A program made the position numbers and the translations under genes. Below the pieces are notes generated by a model. That model was not told where the DNA came from, did no database searches, and worked only from the letters and a program-made list of their open reading frames with translations. Positions 9,403-20,699 of a stretch of 64,000 bases of DNA are shown here, in pieces. This DNA is from Anaspis maculata (Eukaryota > Arthropoda > Insecta > Coleoptera > Scraptiidae): assembly GCA_949128115.1 (NCBI GenBank), contig OX421966.1, forward strand, positions 67,701,416-67,765,415. Reading direction: 5' to 3'. Within the stretch, counting starts at the first letter, position 1. Every line of letters begins with the position of its first letter.

Positions 9403-10414
9403 ATTCTGACAGACAACCAGTTAACGGCGAAACAACAGAAATTTTAGCTGTGTTTTGACACATATTTTTAAGGTTATGTCATTTCAGAACGTGATTTGCT
9501 TAGAAAAGCAACTTCCTTATTAATCCTGCACTGCAGAAGGACCTTATATGGTAATTCCATGCTCTAATCGTCCTAACAAGCCCTACTGGAAAACAAACTG
9601 TCAACCATCTACTGTTCCAAATGTTCGTATCAATATTTAGGAGGAAGTCAAACAATAATCAAAGTTGGAGCTCGTAATAGAAAATATTGGCAATACTTTG
9701 TACTTTTTAGGAGCGGCACATATTGGCATTTTGCTAGGTAATTGGCAGTTACCGTTAGAGACAACCAGATGTACCCAGGGTATAGTGCAATCCTTCCATT
9801 TACATTTCAAGAGTGTTGTAAGTGTTCATATCATATCGCAGAGAGTCATTTGCAAAATCATCGCTTATGTTTTTACGTTTTGAAATTATATCGAATGTAA
9901 ATAGTAATATAATGGTGGGCTAATGGGTGGGTGAATCTATCAAATACATGAAAAAGTGTTGTACCTAACATCGTTATCAATCACTTTCGCGTATGTTCTA
10001 GTCGAATTTGTACCAACCTGTTCGAATATTCAATTACGCGCCGGAAATCTTACTCATTTGACAACCGAACGCAAGCGCACTGTAGTAGGAAAATAGTGTA
10101 TTACCACAGATTACAATAAAATAATTATGTCGGTATCGATTTTTTGCAAATCTAAAAACAGTGATGTATACCTAACTTACATTATTCAGTGATGTTTAAG
10201 CGTCCAATTTTCTTGATTCTTCGGGATGTAGAATGTAGGCGTATGCACCCTGTGATGCCGAAGTGTGGCTATTTATTCTGAGTTGCTCCCACTCGCTAGT
10301 CGGTAAAGTAGATAGTAACCGCTCAATCGGCCACCCTTGACAATTACTGCCAAAACTGTCATTTTTAGCGGGTAATTCAATTGAAGATTATAGAGTTTCT
10401 ACTATTGGATATCC
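9403..10414. other. unassigned AT-rich DNA
   Basis: No ORF with family resemblance, no repeat structure I can define and no RNA gene seen. Confidence 0.5.
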
Positions 10415-11460
10415 TACAGGGGTTTCGCAATTACTGTTACAAACTTCTAGGGAAGATTCTCCATCAAAAATGGACCAGGAAAAAATATAACTTCGATGTC
10501 CTAAAATGCTCCGTTACAAAGATACAGGGTGTTCAAGTTGACTTTTGAAAATCGATTTTTTGACATCACTTTTGAACCGTTCAACTGATTTTGTTCAAAT
10601 TAGGAACAAAGTCAACCAGAGTAGGTCTCTATCAAATAATGGGAACGCGTTTAGGAAACAAAAATCAGGGACGTAGATAATGTGGAGTGTCTGATTATTT
10701 CCCCCCTATTTTTCACCCCCTAGCTATTTTCCCAAATTGTTGTTGTTCAATTTTTAGATTTTACGTCCACTTTAGAAAAAAAAGTTACTCCTGCAAAATT
10801 TTGATTGAAGGCTTCGTTTTTGAGATATCTGGGTTTGAAATTTTGGAAAACATCTCGAAATTTCTACTTTCAAAAGCCTGAAAATTATAATCCAAAAAAA
10901 CTCATGATTTCTCAGCAGAAATAGGTTCTCTAGAATTTCCAAATTGATAAACTACCATTTTTCCTGAGAAACGTGAAGTTTTCAGGAAAAAAAAACTGGG
11001 CTCATTGAAAGTGGCGATTTCGAGATGTTTTCCAAAGTTTCAAACCCAAAAATCTCAGAAATGGAACCTCTAATCAAAATTTTGCACAAGTAACTTTTTT
11101 TATAAATTGTACGTAGAATCTAAAAATCAGAACAATTTAGGAAAATAGTTAAGGGGGTGAAAAATAGGGGGAGGAAATATGAAAACACCCCCAATTATCT
11201 ACGTCTACGTATTTTTTTTCTAAACACGTTGTTATTATTCGATAGAGACCTATCCTAGTTAAATTTGTTCCCAATTTGAACAAAATTAGTTGAACGGTTC
11301 AAAAGTTATGTGGAAAAATCGATTTTAAAAAGTCAACTTGAACACCCTGTATCTTTTCAAGGGAGCATTTTAGGACATCGAAGTTGTGTTTTTTCTTGGT
11401 CCATTTTTGATGGAGAATCTCCCCTAGAAGTTTGTAAACGTAATTTCGAAACACCCAGTA
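10415..11460. mobile_element. fold-back (long palindromic) element, about 1.05 kb
   Basis: The two halves are inverted copies. The left end TACAGGGGTTTCG pairs with CGAAACACCCAGTA at the right end. Further in, the arms share long matched stretches: TTCTCCATCAAAAATGGACC at left with its complement at 11400-11420, the GGGTGTTCAAGTTGAC block, and CTATTTTTCACCCCCT at left against AGGGGGTGAAAAATAG at right. The arms reach almost to a centre near 10940. There is no coding capacity. The ends resemble the CAGGGTG-type ends found elsewhere in this window, next to TA, as in non-autonomous Tc1/mariner-type elements. Confidence 0.85.
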
Positions 11461-11594
11461 TAAGTACAGGGTGTTTGAAAAATAAGTGCCATACTTCCCA
11501 CCCTAGATTAGTACTATTCTGTCGATTGTCAAAAAATGACATCTGTCAAAAATAATTTGACATATCATCAATCAAAACATTTTGTTCTTCTGAT

Positions 11595-11632
11595 TTAAAA
11601 AATATATATAATATATACTATATAATATATTA
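11595..11632. repeat. TA-rich tract, 5' border of the RLE element
   Basis: Irregular TA/ATA run just upstream of the ORF, the counterpart of the (TA)n run on the 3' side. Confidence 0.85.
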
Positions 11633-11641
11633 GTTGTCAAA

Positions 11642-14600
11642 ATGAACGATGACACATCATCCGAAGATGATTTTCAAACGACGAAATATCCAATATCAAG
11701 ACGACCGTCTTTCATCAGTGGGTTCAAGATATCATCGCAAGACATTAGAGAAGCCGGTACATCGAAGGGTTCGTCAAGGCGAGACGTTGTGATCAGCAGC
11801 GGAGAGAATGGAAATGCCTCATGTCACATGTGTTCGAGATCGTTCTCTACACGGAGAGGACTTCAAATTCATACATCTAGAATACACAAAAAAGAGTTGA
11901 ATGTAGTAGCGGATGGCACACGTAAATCTACACCAGCCTTTTACGTCCGTGTTATGCGTCGGATCCCAAAAAGTGTCAGACAACAAACAGCTGACTCGTT
12001 GGCCAATGCTTTGGATCGCTGTGCCAAAGTGAATGATCAGGATGCTTGGGATAGACTATTCCTCTTCCCCTCTCGAGTCCTGGGTTTACCAATGAAGTCA
12101 AAACGTGAAAATTCACTAGCAGTGCTGATACGTAATAGACTATCTTCGTTAAAAACTTCATTTCCGCTGTCACAAACGACAGAAAACGGACCTTCAATAA
12201 GACTTTCTACTGAATCAGATATTCAGGCCACAAGGAGAAGGGTTGAAGCAAAACTGAATGATGGTGATGTAAAGGGTGCGGTTCGCGTACTATCATCTAA
12301 TGATACTGTGGCTCCCAATAATCAAGAAACTTTAACAATCTTGAAATCAAAACATCCATCTGCACCCGACTACGTCAAGTATTCAATTCCATCTTCAAAC
12401 AAAGATCCTACTTGGGTTCCTCCATTGGTTTCTAATGAAGAAGTTTATGCCGCTGTGAAGTCATTTCCCAATGGTTCATCTGGATCCTGGGATGGCTTGC
12501 GTCCACAGCATCTGAAGGATCTGACATCTGCCTCGAACGGTGAATCTGCCATCCGCTTAGTAGATTCAATTTCAAAAGTCATCAACTTGATGATTCAGGG
12601 AAATGTTTACGAGCCAGTTTGTAGTCAACTATATGGTGCATCCTTGATCGCTCTAAATAAAAATGACGGAGGGATTCGACCCATTGCAATGGGCAACACG
12701 TTACGCCGGATAGCTGGGAAAATCATCAGCAGTCGGGTACAAGAGTTTGTTGGCGAAAAATTACGTCCACATCAAATGGGCTACGGCACAAAAGGTGGGG
12801 CTGAGGCCATGATCCACGGAACAAGATTTTTCATAGATGATAATTGTGACAATGAAAAATGTCAGGTGCTTTTAAAACTGGATTTTTGCAATGCTTTTAA
12901 TAATCTAAGTCGTGTTCAACTGATGAGTTCCGTTGAAGAATGGATTCCACTTTATTATCCATACTTTTTCCAGTCATATGGTAATCCTACAGATTTGAAA
13001 TTCAACGAGCATATTATAAATTCGTCGTGGGGTGTACAACAGGGAGACCCACTAGGACCGCTCAGCTTTTGTATGGCTATCAATTCTTTGGTAGAGAAAT
13101 TGACATCACCGGTGAATATCTGGTACTTAGACGATGGGACATTGGGTGGTGCTCCTGAAGTAGTAAAACGTGATTTGGAAAACATTGTGACCTCAAAAAA
13201 TATTTACGGCTTGGAACTCAACTGGTCCAAATGCGAAGTTTTTATTCTAGGAGGGAACACACAAGATAGAAATTGTGCACAAAAAATGTTCAAAAATTTC
13301 AATTCAAACATCAAAATTATTCAGCGTCATGAGCTAACTCTCCTTGGGAGTCCTCTAACTGATCAGTCTGCACCACATATCATCACGAGAAAAACGAAAG
13401 ATTTGAAGTTAATGTCTTCTCGCTTAGAAAACTTACCTGCACAACAAGCCCTATACCTTCTTCGGCATTGTTACAGTATGCCTAAACTTTTATACATATT
13501 GCGAACATGTCCTGCATTCCGCCATCAGCAAGAATTACGTGAATTTGATAATCACCTTAGACTAGCGGTGGAAACATTTACAAACACCAAGATGGATGAC
13601 AGAACATGGTCAGTTGCCACTTTGCCTGGGAGGCTTTCTGGCTTAGGCATACGCTTAACAGATGAACTAGCAATCTCAGCCTATTTGGCTTCGGTTCATT
13701 CTGTTAGCAGCCTAGTCGAGAGCCTTACAGTCAAAGTTGGTGATTTTGACACTTCGACCTTATCTTGTGTTTCCGAAGCCCTGGCTCTATGGAGAACAGA
13801 GAGTTGCTCTGCTGAACCAGACATTACAAAAAAATATTCACAGAAAGAATGGTCACAGCCAATATCGCAGAGAAGATTCGAAAATATTTTGATGGCAGCT
13901 GAAAATGATCCCCAGACGAAAGCTCGATTATTATCAGGTGCGTGCCCGGAGTCAGGAGCGTTCTTGAATGCTTTGCCGGCCGCTGCCTTAGGAACACTAA
14001 TGGACGATGTATCTTTCCGCATTGCTGTCGGGCTACGTCTGGGATCTAAATTATGTGAAAAACATGTATGTCCTTGTGGTGAAACAGTTGACGAATACGG
14101 ATATCATGGCTTGGCTTGTGCGAAAACGTCTCTTGGGAGACTAAGTCGTCATGCAGCACTGAACGAAACCATCCAACGTGCATTAAAATCTGCAGGAGTA
14201 CCATCTCTCTTAGAGCCGCCAGGCGTGTGTAGAAACGATGGTAAACGCCCTGATGGCATGACTTATGCGCCTTGGAAGAATGGCCGACAAATGGTGTGGG
14301 ACGCCACTTGTGTCGACACAATGTGCTCCTCAAATATTTCAGCCAGTTCAAAACACGGAGGAGGTGCAGCTGATAAAGCTGAGCAGAAAAAATTACAAAA
14401 ACATTCGGACTTAAGTGACCGTTTCCTTGTTTATCCTTTTGGTGTAGAAACTTTTGGTGCCTTGGGTTCTTTATCAAAATCTTTTATTTCCGAAATTAGC
14501 GCAAAAATTTTCAAAAATTGTAAAATAAAGAGATCCAGCGAATTCTTCAAACAAAGAGTAAGCATTGCCATCCAGAGGGGAAATGCATCTTCAATTTTGG

Positions 14601-14659
14601 CAACCCTGCCTCCACAAAAATCATACGACGAAATTTATTATATTTCACGTATTCCTTAG
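11642..14659 (+). CDS. reverse transcriptase with N-terminal C2H2 finger and C-terminal restriction-like endonuclease
   Basis: 1005 codons without a break. N-terminal C2H2 finger (C61, C64, H77, H82). The reverse transcriptase follows: GGIRPIAMGNTLRRIAGK from 343, motif A LKLDFCNAFNN at 411-421, WGVQQGDPLGPL at 463-474 and catalytic YLDD at 495-498 (the LINE above has YADD). The C-terminal region has a CCHC-like knuckle (C810, C812, H822, C826) and then DGKRPDG and VWDATC, with D871 and D887 as likely metal ligands of a PD-(D/E)XK nuclease. This order is that of R2/R4/Utopia-like non-LTR retrotransposons, which nick a target and reverse-transcribe their RNA from it. I cannot assign the clade. 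The start is the first ATG after the TA tract. An intact ORF suggests recent activity. Confidence 0.9.
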   Translation: MNDDTSSEDDFQTTKYPISRRPSFISGFKISSQDIREAGTSKGSSRRDVVISSGENGNASCHMCSRSFSTRRGLQIHTSRIHKKELNVVADGTRKSTPAFYVRVMRRIPKSVRQQTADSLANALDRCAKVNDQDAWDRLFLFPSRVLGLPMKSKRENSLAVLIRNRLSSLKTSFPLSQTTENGPSIRLSTESDIQATRRRVEAKLNDGDVKGAVRVLSSNDTVAPNNQETLTILKSKHPSAPDYVKYSIPSSNKDPTWVPPLVSNEEVYAAVKSFPNGSSGSWDGLRPQHLKDLTSASNGESAIRLVDSISKVINLMIQGNVYEPVCSQLYGASLIALNKNDGGIRPIAMGNTLRRIAGKIISSRVQEFVGEKLRPHQMGYGTKGGAEAMIHGTRFFIDDNCDNEKCQVLLKLDFCNAFNNLSRVQLMSSVEEWIPLYYPYFFQSYGNPTDLKFNEHIINSSWGVQQGDPLGPLSFCMAINSLVEKLTSPVNIWYLDDGTLGGAPEVVKRDLENIVTSKNIYGLELNWSKCEVFILGGNTQDRNCAQKMFKNFNSNIKIIQRHELTLLGSPLTDQSAPHIITRKTKDLKLMSSRLENLPAQQALYLLRHCYSMPKLLYILRTCPAFRHQQELREFDNHLRLAVETFTNTKMDDRTWSVATLPGRLSGLGIRLTDELAISAYLASVHSVSSLVESLTVKVGDFDTSTLSCVSEALALWRTESCSAEPDITKKYSQKEWSQPISQRRFENILMAAENDPQTKARLLSGACPESGAFLNALPAAALGTLMDDVSFRIAVGLRLGSKLCEKHVCPCGETVDEYGYHGLACAKTSLGRLSRHAALNETIQRALKSAGVPSLLEPPGVCRNDGKRPDGMTYAPWKNGRQMVWDATCVDTMCSSNISASSKHGGGAADKAEQKKLQKHSDLSDRFLVYPFGVETFGALGSLSKSFISEISAKIFKNCKIKRSSEFFKQRVSIAIQRGNASSILATLPPQKSYDEIYYISRIP

Positions 14660-14662
14660 TTT

Positions 14663-14668
<6 letters not shown>

Positions 14669-14712
<44 letters not shown>

Positions 14713-14715
14713 TTA
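14669..14715. repeat. (TA)n microsatellite, 3' border of the RLE element
   Basis: More than 20 uninterrupted TA units ten bases after the stop codon, followed by imperfect TA-rich sequence. Confidence 0.95.
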
Positions 14716-14745
14716 TAATATACTCATGAAAAATATATAATATGT

Positions 14746-15330
14746 TTAGTGTAAAACCCATAAATGAAGGCGCTCTAAGCTGGGGCCTAGAAAAAAAAAA
14801 CAGACGGTATACCTGTGGAGAGTGTGCAGCTATCGGTATTATTTTGCTAACAATCTCCCTACCTGGTTATGGCATTTTGACCTTTCCCTGTAAGTATATT
14901 TATCCTTGAATACTTAGGTACTCTTCGCGAAGAATAACATCTCCAAATTCAAACGTCACAAAGACTTGTCCGAGTTGAGAGAAGAAATGGTCGTTGTTTA
15001 CATCCAAATTTTCTAAGATTAGGTAGAACACAAAGTTCTACAAAAATATGTGGCATTGAAGTTTTACAATGTCTTGCCAGATGTTCAAGGTTGCTGCCAT
15101 TTGAAACTTTCAAAGCTCAATTGAAAAAATTCTAGCAACAAATGTTGAAAATGATTGAACTGCACGCAGTCTTCCTTCAAAATGTTTATTTTATTCTGAC
15201 CGGTTTCGAAGGTCTCTGGCCCTTCTTCGTCAGAGTGTAAAGCAAAAATGTATAAAAGGATGGTATAAATAAAGTTTGTGTAAAAGGTTTCAAATTCTTA
15301 AGATGTCTTAAGTGTCTTGCAAGTGAAAAA
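14746..15330. other. unassigned DNA with a transposon-like block
   Basis: Mostly featureless. Around 15190-15235 the phrase GACCGGTTTCGAAGG, followed by a small hairpin (GAAGG...CCCTTC), resembles a block often seen in insect retroelement copies. No coding remnant accompanies it. Confidence 0.3.
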
Positions 15331-15338
15331 TTGTAAAG

Positions 15339-16099
15339 GCGTACTCTTGGAGACACATGTGCCTAAGAGTACGCATGTGGTGGTTCTAAGAGTACGCGTC
15401 TATCATACAGCACAGGAACAATTTAACAAAGAGAACATAAAAAAATATGAGCATGAGAAAAAAAACAAAACACAAACAATAATATTGGCAAGTTCACAGA
15501 CAAAAATTCTTCACCCTAAGTATTAAGTTAAAGCAGGTAACCCAATCAGTATAAGTGATCTTAAGAGTACGCAGGTAGAAAAAAGTATTATCAATTTCAC
15601 GGCTTTCTTTGTCAGTGAAAGCTATAGAAATTGACATTTACATTGGGGAAGCAATGGAAATGTCAATTTCCGTAACTCACTCTAATTAAAAAGACCTTGG
15701 GATCGATCATACACATGCGTACTCCTTGGGGGCGTACTCTTTGGTTCCATTTCATGTTCTACATTTTGTTGAAAACAAAAAATTCATGAAACGTTCAGCG
15801 TATTCTGTATATATTTTTGCATAGCCTAATTACCTACCTTGATGATGCAAAAGTGAATTTATCACATCCTGTCACCTACAAAATGGAATAACTTGCTTCG
15901 TAAACTCTCAGTGTTAGAAAAATTCCATGAAAATCAAATAATTTGTCACTATTTCTAGGTTAAAATTCGACAGGATGCAAACTTTCTGATTTCTCAACCT
16001 CATCTTAAGGAGCTCTCAGCTGACACCAAACATTTTGTTCTGAGCCGACTGCAACATCGTTAAACTTCGACTGCGTACTCTTGGGGAACGCGTACTCTT
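15339..16099. repeat. cluster of the 10-mer GCGTACTCTT (both orientations)
   Basis: Plus-strand GCGTACTCTT at 15339, 15732, 16073 and 16090. The reverse complement AAGAGTACGC is at 15365, 15388 and 15563. A variant with one extra C is at 15717. That is eight copies in about 760 bp, often in close pairs, inside otherwise unrelated sequence. They do not form a tandem array. They look like short binding-site or subterminal repeats of a transposon. Confidence 0.8.
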
Positions 16100-16109
16100 A
16101 GGCGCTCCT

Positions 16110-18019
16110 CCCCTATATCCTTCTGTGAGATGGCGGATCCTTTCCTGAAATTTAACAAATGTTGATTCACGAGAAGCGACTACTGGTTTCAGTGTACACA
16201 TTGCGGAACGTCGCTGATAGATGACGCCGCACTTAAGTCTTACTTATGAGTACCCCCAGAGTGTACATTATAGGTTATATCAAACTTTGAATCGGCAAGG
16301 TTTCGTCTCGAATGCCCCAGTACTGTTGAGACACAAGCAGATCGAAACACGTGCCTGCTGGATTTCGATGGTAGTATTTCGGTCAGTCTTTTCTACTTCC
16401 ACCAAAGAGTTTCCAAATTATAAATTTGTATTTTCTGTATTCAACCATACAGCGTGATTCTAAAGTGTCGGACCATCTCAACAGTGCATAATTTGGAGGT
16501 GTAGGTAGTAGAGTGCCAGAAAGTTGTTAAAAACATCCTATGCCTTTTAATTTTGAGGTTATGGAGGGACAAAAGTTGGTCCTTCGATTACTTCTAATAT
16601 AGTCGAAGAAGTTTTTGGGTGACACAACCGATTTTTCCATATTTCTTTGTGGTTATCTTGTGGGGTTATTACTTTTACGATTCTTTGACATAGCCTGCAG
16701 CCTCGGAAATATCTAAGGGTGATCCTTTTGGAGTCCTTCACAAATATAATAAAGCTCTTTGCTCGCCAGATGAAAGCTGTTCCAAAACAAATTGACATAT
16801 TGTAAGCAAAACTCCATTTCCGTTGAACGCCGTTACTCCATCACATCCGACACCGGTCTCCCCTACTGCTTCAGTTCCTGAAACACTGGGCAGCACATTA
16901 TGATAATTGATTGTGCGCAGTTCTTTGGATCCACAACAGAATGGCTTTTTAACTGTCGGCAAAATACCTCCAATAAAAGGATATTGTTGTTAATGCAGCC
17001 AAAAAAACTCCGACCTCCGCAGCTTTTTATCATTATATACCCGCGCTCGTAAAATTAATGTTAACTGCCATTTTAGATGCGATAAGCGCCAAAAACCGAT
17101 GTGGTTGATGACCTTAATTTGCACGTTTTCGAGGGAACTTTATGTTTTTTCCCATTTCGAGCTTTCTTTCTTCATATCTGGAAGCCGCACTTTTCGCCGC
17201 ACTTTCTGTTTCGACACGTTTTTTTTTTTAGCTTCTCTCAAACTGGCATCACGGAAATAACTGCCACTATACAACCAAAAATCACTATCTATAGCCAATA
17301 AAACCGTTCATGGAAGATAAATTTTATTAAACAATTACATTGGTATCTGTGGCATAGAGAGTGGACAATATTATGCCAAATTAATAACGCGTGATAAGTG
17401 CGGTGGTGAAATTTGGAGCTTTCGTAAGCTTTTGTCTTGAGGAGTAGGTCTACTATAGAGATTTGGTGTGCATACCACCCGCATATTTTGGCATCAGATT
17501 TCATGCCACACGCCCTTGGTTTAATCGATAGGAACGTCTGGTTTTTCTTAGGTATGCGGTGTGTTTAATTGCAGGAAATGTCTGTCGAATTGCACCACAC
17601 AAAACAATTAATTCTAGTATCGCTGACCGAAAAATGCGGAGTACCTCCGGACGCGGCCAATTTTCTCTAGCATTTATCATAATAATCTTACGCGAGCTTG
17701 CACGGATTTTTTTGCTTGAACCCAGCAGCAGTCCGGCGTAGATATAGAAATTGCACAAATTGTGTTTGAATTAATCGTGTGTCGTTGCGGTAATTATCAC
17801 TATTAATATTCGAAAGAGCTTGTGATATATCCTTCACGTGTAACATGCGGGGCACACAAGGTAAATTTGCATAGATAATGATATTTGATTATTTCGCACT
17901 GTAAAAGTTGAAGATTTAATTGGAATAGTATGATTGCCTCGAGCGTCAAGGACTGTCTGAAAGTCCGCATTTTTAGCGCATTTTCCATCTTGATGAAAAT
18001 CGCTATTGCAACCGCTTTG
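16110..18019. other. unassigned DNA
   Basis: No coding, RNA or repeat structure recognised. Short open frames here show no domain. Confidence 0.45.
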
Positions 18020-18064
18020 TCCGTCCGTCCGTCCGTCCGTCCGTCCGTCCGTCCGTCCGTCCGT
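18020..18064. repeat. (TCCG)n microsatellite
   Basis: About eleven perfect tetranucleotide units. Translated, they give a meaningless TDGR repeat. Confidence 0.95.
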
Positions 18065-18249
18065 TCATCGAACTCCTCCCAAACTAGACGACCTAGCTTT
18101 CTAATTTTTTCGCTGTTACATAGCTGCCACTCCCAAAGGAGGGCTAGGCTATATTGGATGTCCATATTGCGCCGCCAACATAGAGAAAACCGCCCCCGAT
18201 AAACTTGAAATAATATAATATTGCACTTTCTACCAGACCTGATGCTCTA

Positions 18250-19810
18250 GTGTTCTCATTTTTTGAATAATACATAGTTGCCACTTATAAACGTAAGCCA
18301 ACAAACATTCCGTCTTCAATATGCGCCGCCAACATGAAAAAACTGCTAAAAACCGCCCCCAAGCACTTTAAAATGAAAAACATGAACCCGAAGACATAGC
18401 GATCTGATTCTTCCGGTATATAAATAGCTGACTAAAAATGGGAAAGGATAGGCTACTTTTGGTTAGTCGCCGCCCCCAGATTCCGCCCCCAAACGATAAA
18501 AAGTGCAACTTTCACAAATGTTACTGATTGAGATGTTCCCTTCAACATTTAGGAACTGCCAACTCAAATTGTGCAACATTTGCTCAGCCGAACGCTGCCG
18601 CTCCCACACGCCGCCCCCAAAGTAAAAGATAAATGAAAAACATGAACCTGAAGACATAACGATCTAATTCTTTCACTATATTGATAGCTGACTGAAATTG
18701 GAAAAAGATAGGCCACTTTTAATTAGCCGCCGCCTCCAGCTGCCACCTCCAGCTGCCGCCTCCAAGTAAAAAAATGCAACTTTCACAATTTTCACTGATT
18801 GTCATATTTCCCTTACATTTAGTAACTTCCAACTCAAACTGTGCAACAGTTACTTTGCCGAATGCTGCCGCCCCCATACGCTGCCATCAAAGTGAGAGAT
18901 GGATGAAAAACATAAACCCGAAGACATAGCGATCTGATTCTATCGGTATATAAATAGCTGACTAAAAATGGGAAAGGATAGGCTACTTTTGGTTAGTCGC
19001 CGCCCCCAGATTCCGCCCCCAAACGATAAAAAGTGCAACTTTCACAAATGTTACTGATTAAGATGTTCCCTTTAACATTTAGGAACTGCCAACTCAAATT
19101 GAGAAACATTTGCTCAGCCGAACGCTGCCGCTCCCACACGCCGCCCCCAAAGTAAGAGATAAATGAAAAACATGAACCTGAAGACATAGCGATCTAATTC
19201 TTTCACCATATTGATAGCTGACTGAAATTGGAGAAAGACAGGCCAGTTTAATTAGCCGCCGCCTCCAGCTGCCGCCTCCAAGCAAAAAATGCAACTTTCA
19301 CAATTTTCACTAATTGTCATATTTCCCTTACATTTAGTAACTTCCAACTCAAACTGTGCAACAGTTACTTTGCCGAATGCTGCCGCCCCCATACGCTGCC
19401 ATCAAAGTGAGAGATGAATGAAAAACATAAACCCGAAGACATAACGATCTAATTCTTTCGCTATATAGATAGCTTACTAAAAATGGGAAAGAATAGGCTA
19501 CTTTTGATATGACGCCGCCTCCAACTTCCACCCCCAAAAGAAAAAAAGTGCAACTTCCAATAATTTCCACTGATTTACATTTTAATGTTACCTCAAACAT
19601 TCAGAAACTCCCAACTCAAACTGTGGAAAAATTTCTTTGCCAAACTCTGCCGCTCCCACACGCCGCCCCCAAAGTAAGAGATAAATGTAAAACATAACCT
19701 TGAAGACATGGCGATCTAATTGTTCCGCTATATAGATAGCTGACTACAAATGGGAAGAGATAGGCCACTTTTGATTAGTCGCCGCTCCCAGCTCCCGCCC
19801 TCTAAACAAA
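18250..19810. repeat. C-rich tandem array of about 265 bp, organised as dimers
   Basis: The phrase AAGACATAGCGATCT or a close variant starts at 18391, 18651, 18921, 19181, 19436 and 19703, so units are 255-270 bp. Alternate units are most alike: the 18463-18657 and 18993-19187 segments are near identical at a spacing of 530 bp, a dimeric repeat. Each unit has runs such as CCGCCCCCA that leave G-runs on the minus strand. Confidence 0.9.
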
Positions 19811-20699
19811 AAAATATTGATGAGTGAAAGAATTTTCATTCAAATCTATTTAGTTGGCAAGTACCCCATTCTGATAACAAAATATCACAATGAGTTTCAA
19901 ATGAAGAAAGTGGGCAAGGAATGGTGTTTCTCCTTCAACCAAATTTTTTCAAATCAATCGAGTGCAAGACTTGCATCGCAATGTGGAACTAAAGCTAAAG
20001 CTCTTCTCAAAGCTCTCAACAAAAACCAGGGGACACCCTTCGCGAACCGTGGTATACTTTATTTCCTTTGCAAGTCCTGGTATATCCTATACTATCTTGA
20101 GTTCTCCTACTTTCAGCTTCATCTATTCAGTATTCGAATTGAAATATGCGAAAAAAACTAGAGCAAACCAGGTGCGCATCATTCCACCGAACCGGTTGAT
20201 GGAATATTAATTTTGCACGGAAACATGAAGGATATGCCATCAGATTTGCAATTTACCTACCTATCTATAATGCAATATATTATGTAAAAAAAAATATGAT
20301 GAAGTTATTTGTATAATGGGTTCTCTTATCAGCATAACTGAATCTGAAGCGACACCTTCAAGGATTGAAATTGCATTAATAATATGTGCCCAAAGAATGA
20401 CGCATAGTGTTGTACATGTGCGAAGACGTGTATTATGCATTCGTTAACATTTTGTTGGCTCGATTATTTATGTTTATGGTTCAATAAATGCCAATATTAG
20501 CAATGTTCGTATAGGCATATACAAAATGATGTTTCTCGTAAAATATGTACGATGACGAGAAAGTTTATTTGAAAAGCCTGCCTCGTGTAGCTGACTCGTC
20601 AGGGGTCTTAAATTGAAGAAAATTTTTGTTGTGACAAGCGCTTGATCACTACCTACTCCATTAGCTTGATAATAATCAGCTGGTGCCCTGAGCTAGCTC
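19811..20699. other. unassigned DNA
   Basis: Short open frames only, no recognised family. Nothing repeated seen. Confidence 0.45.

Larger units (their letters stand above)
11588..14745 (+). mobile_element. RLE-type non-LTR retrotransposon bordered by TA repeats
   Basis: A single long ORF (11642-14659) sits between a TA-rich tract (about 11595-11632) and a long (TA)n run (about 14669-14715) with further TA-rich sequence to 14745. No LTRs, no terminal inverted repeats and no poly(A) are visible. The 5' leader between TA tract and ATG is only about ten bases. An element whose both borders are TA repeat suggests insertion into, or priming from, a TA microsatellite. R4-clade Dong elements are known to use TAA repeats in a comparable way. 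Confidence 0.7.

Noticed and set aside
17803..18165. Minus-strand 120-codon frame with a TDGR repeat.
   Set aside because: The repeat is the TCCG microsatellite; flanking residues show no family.
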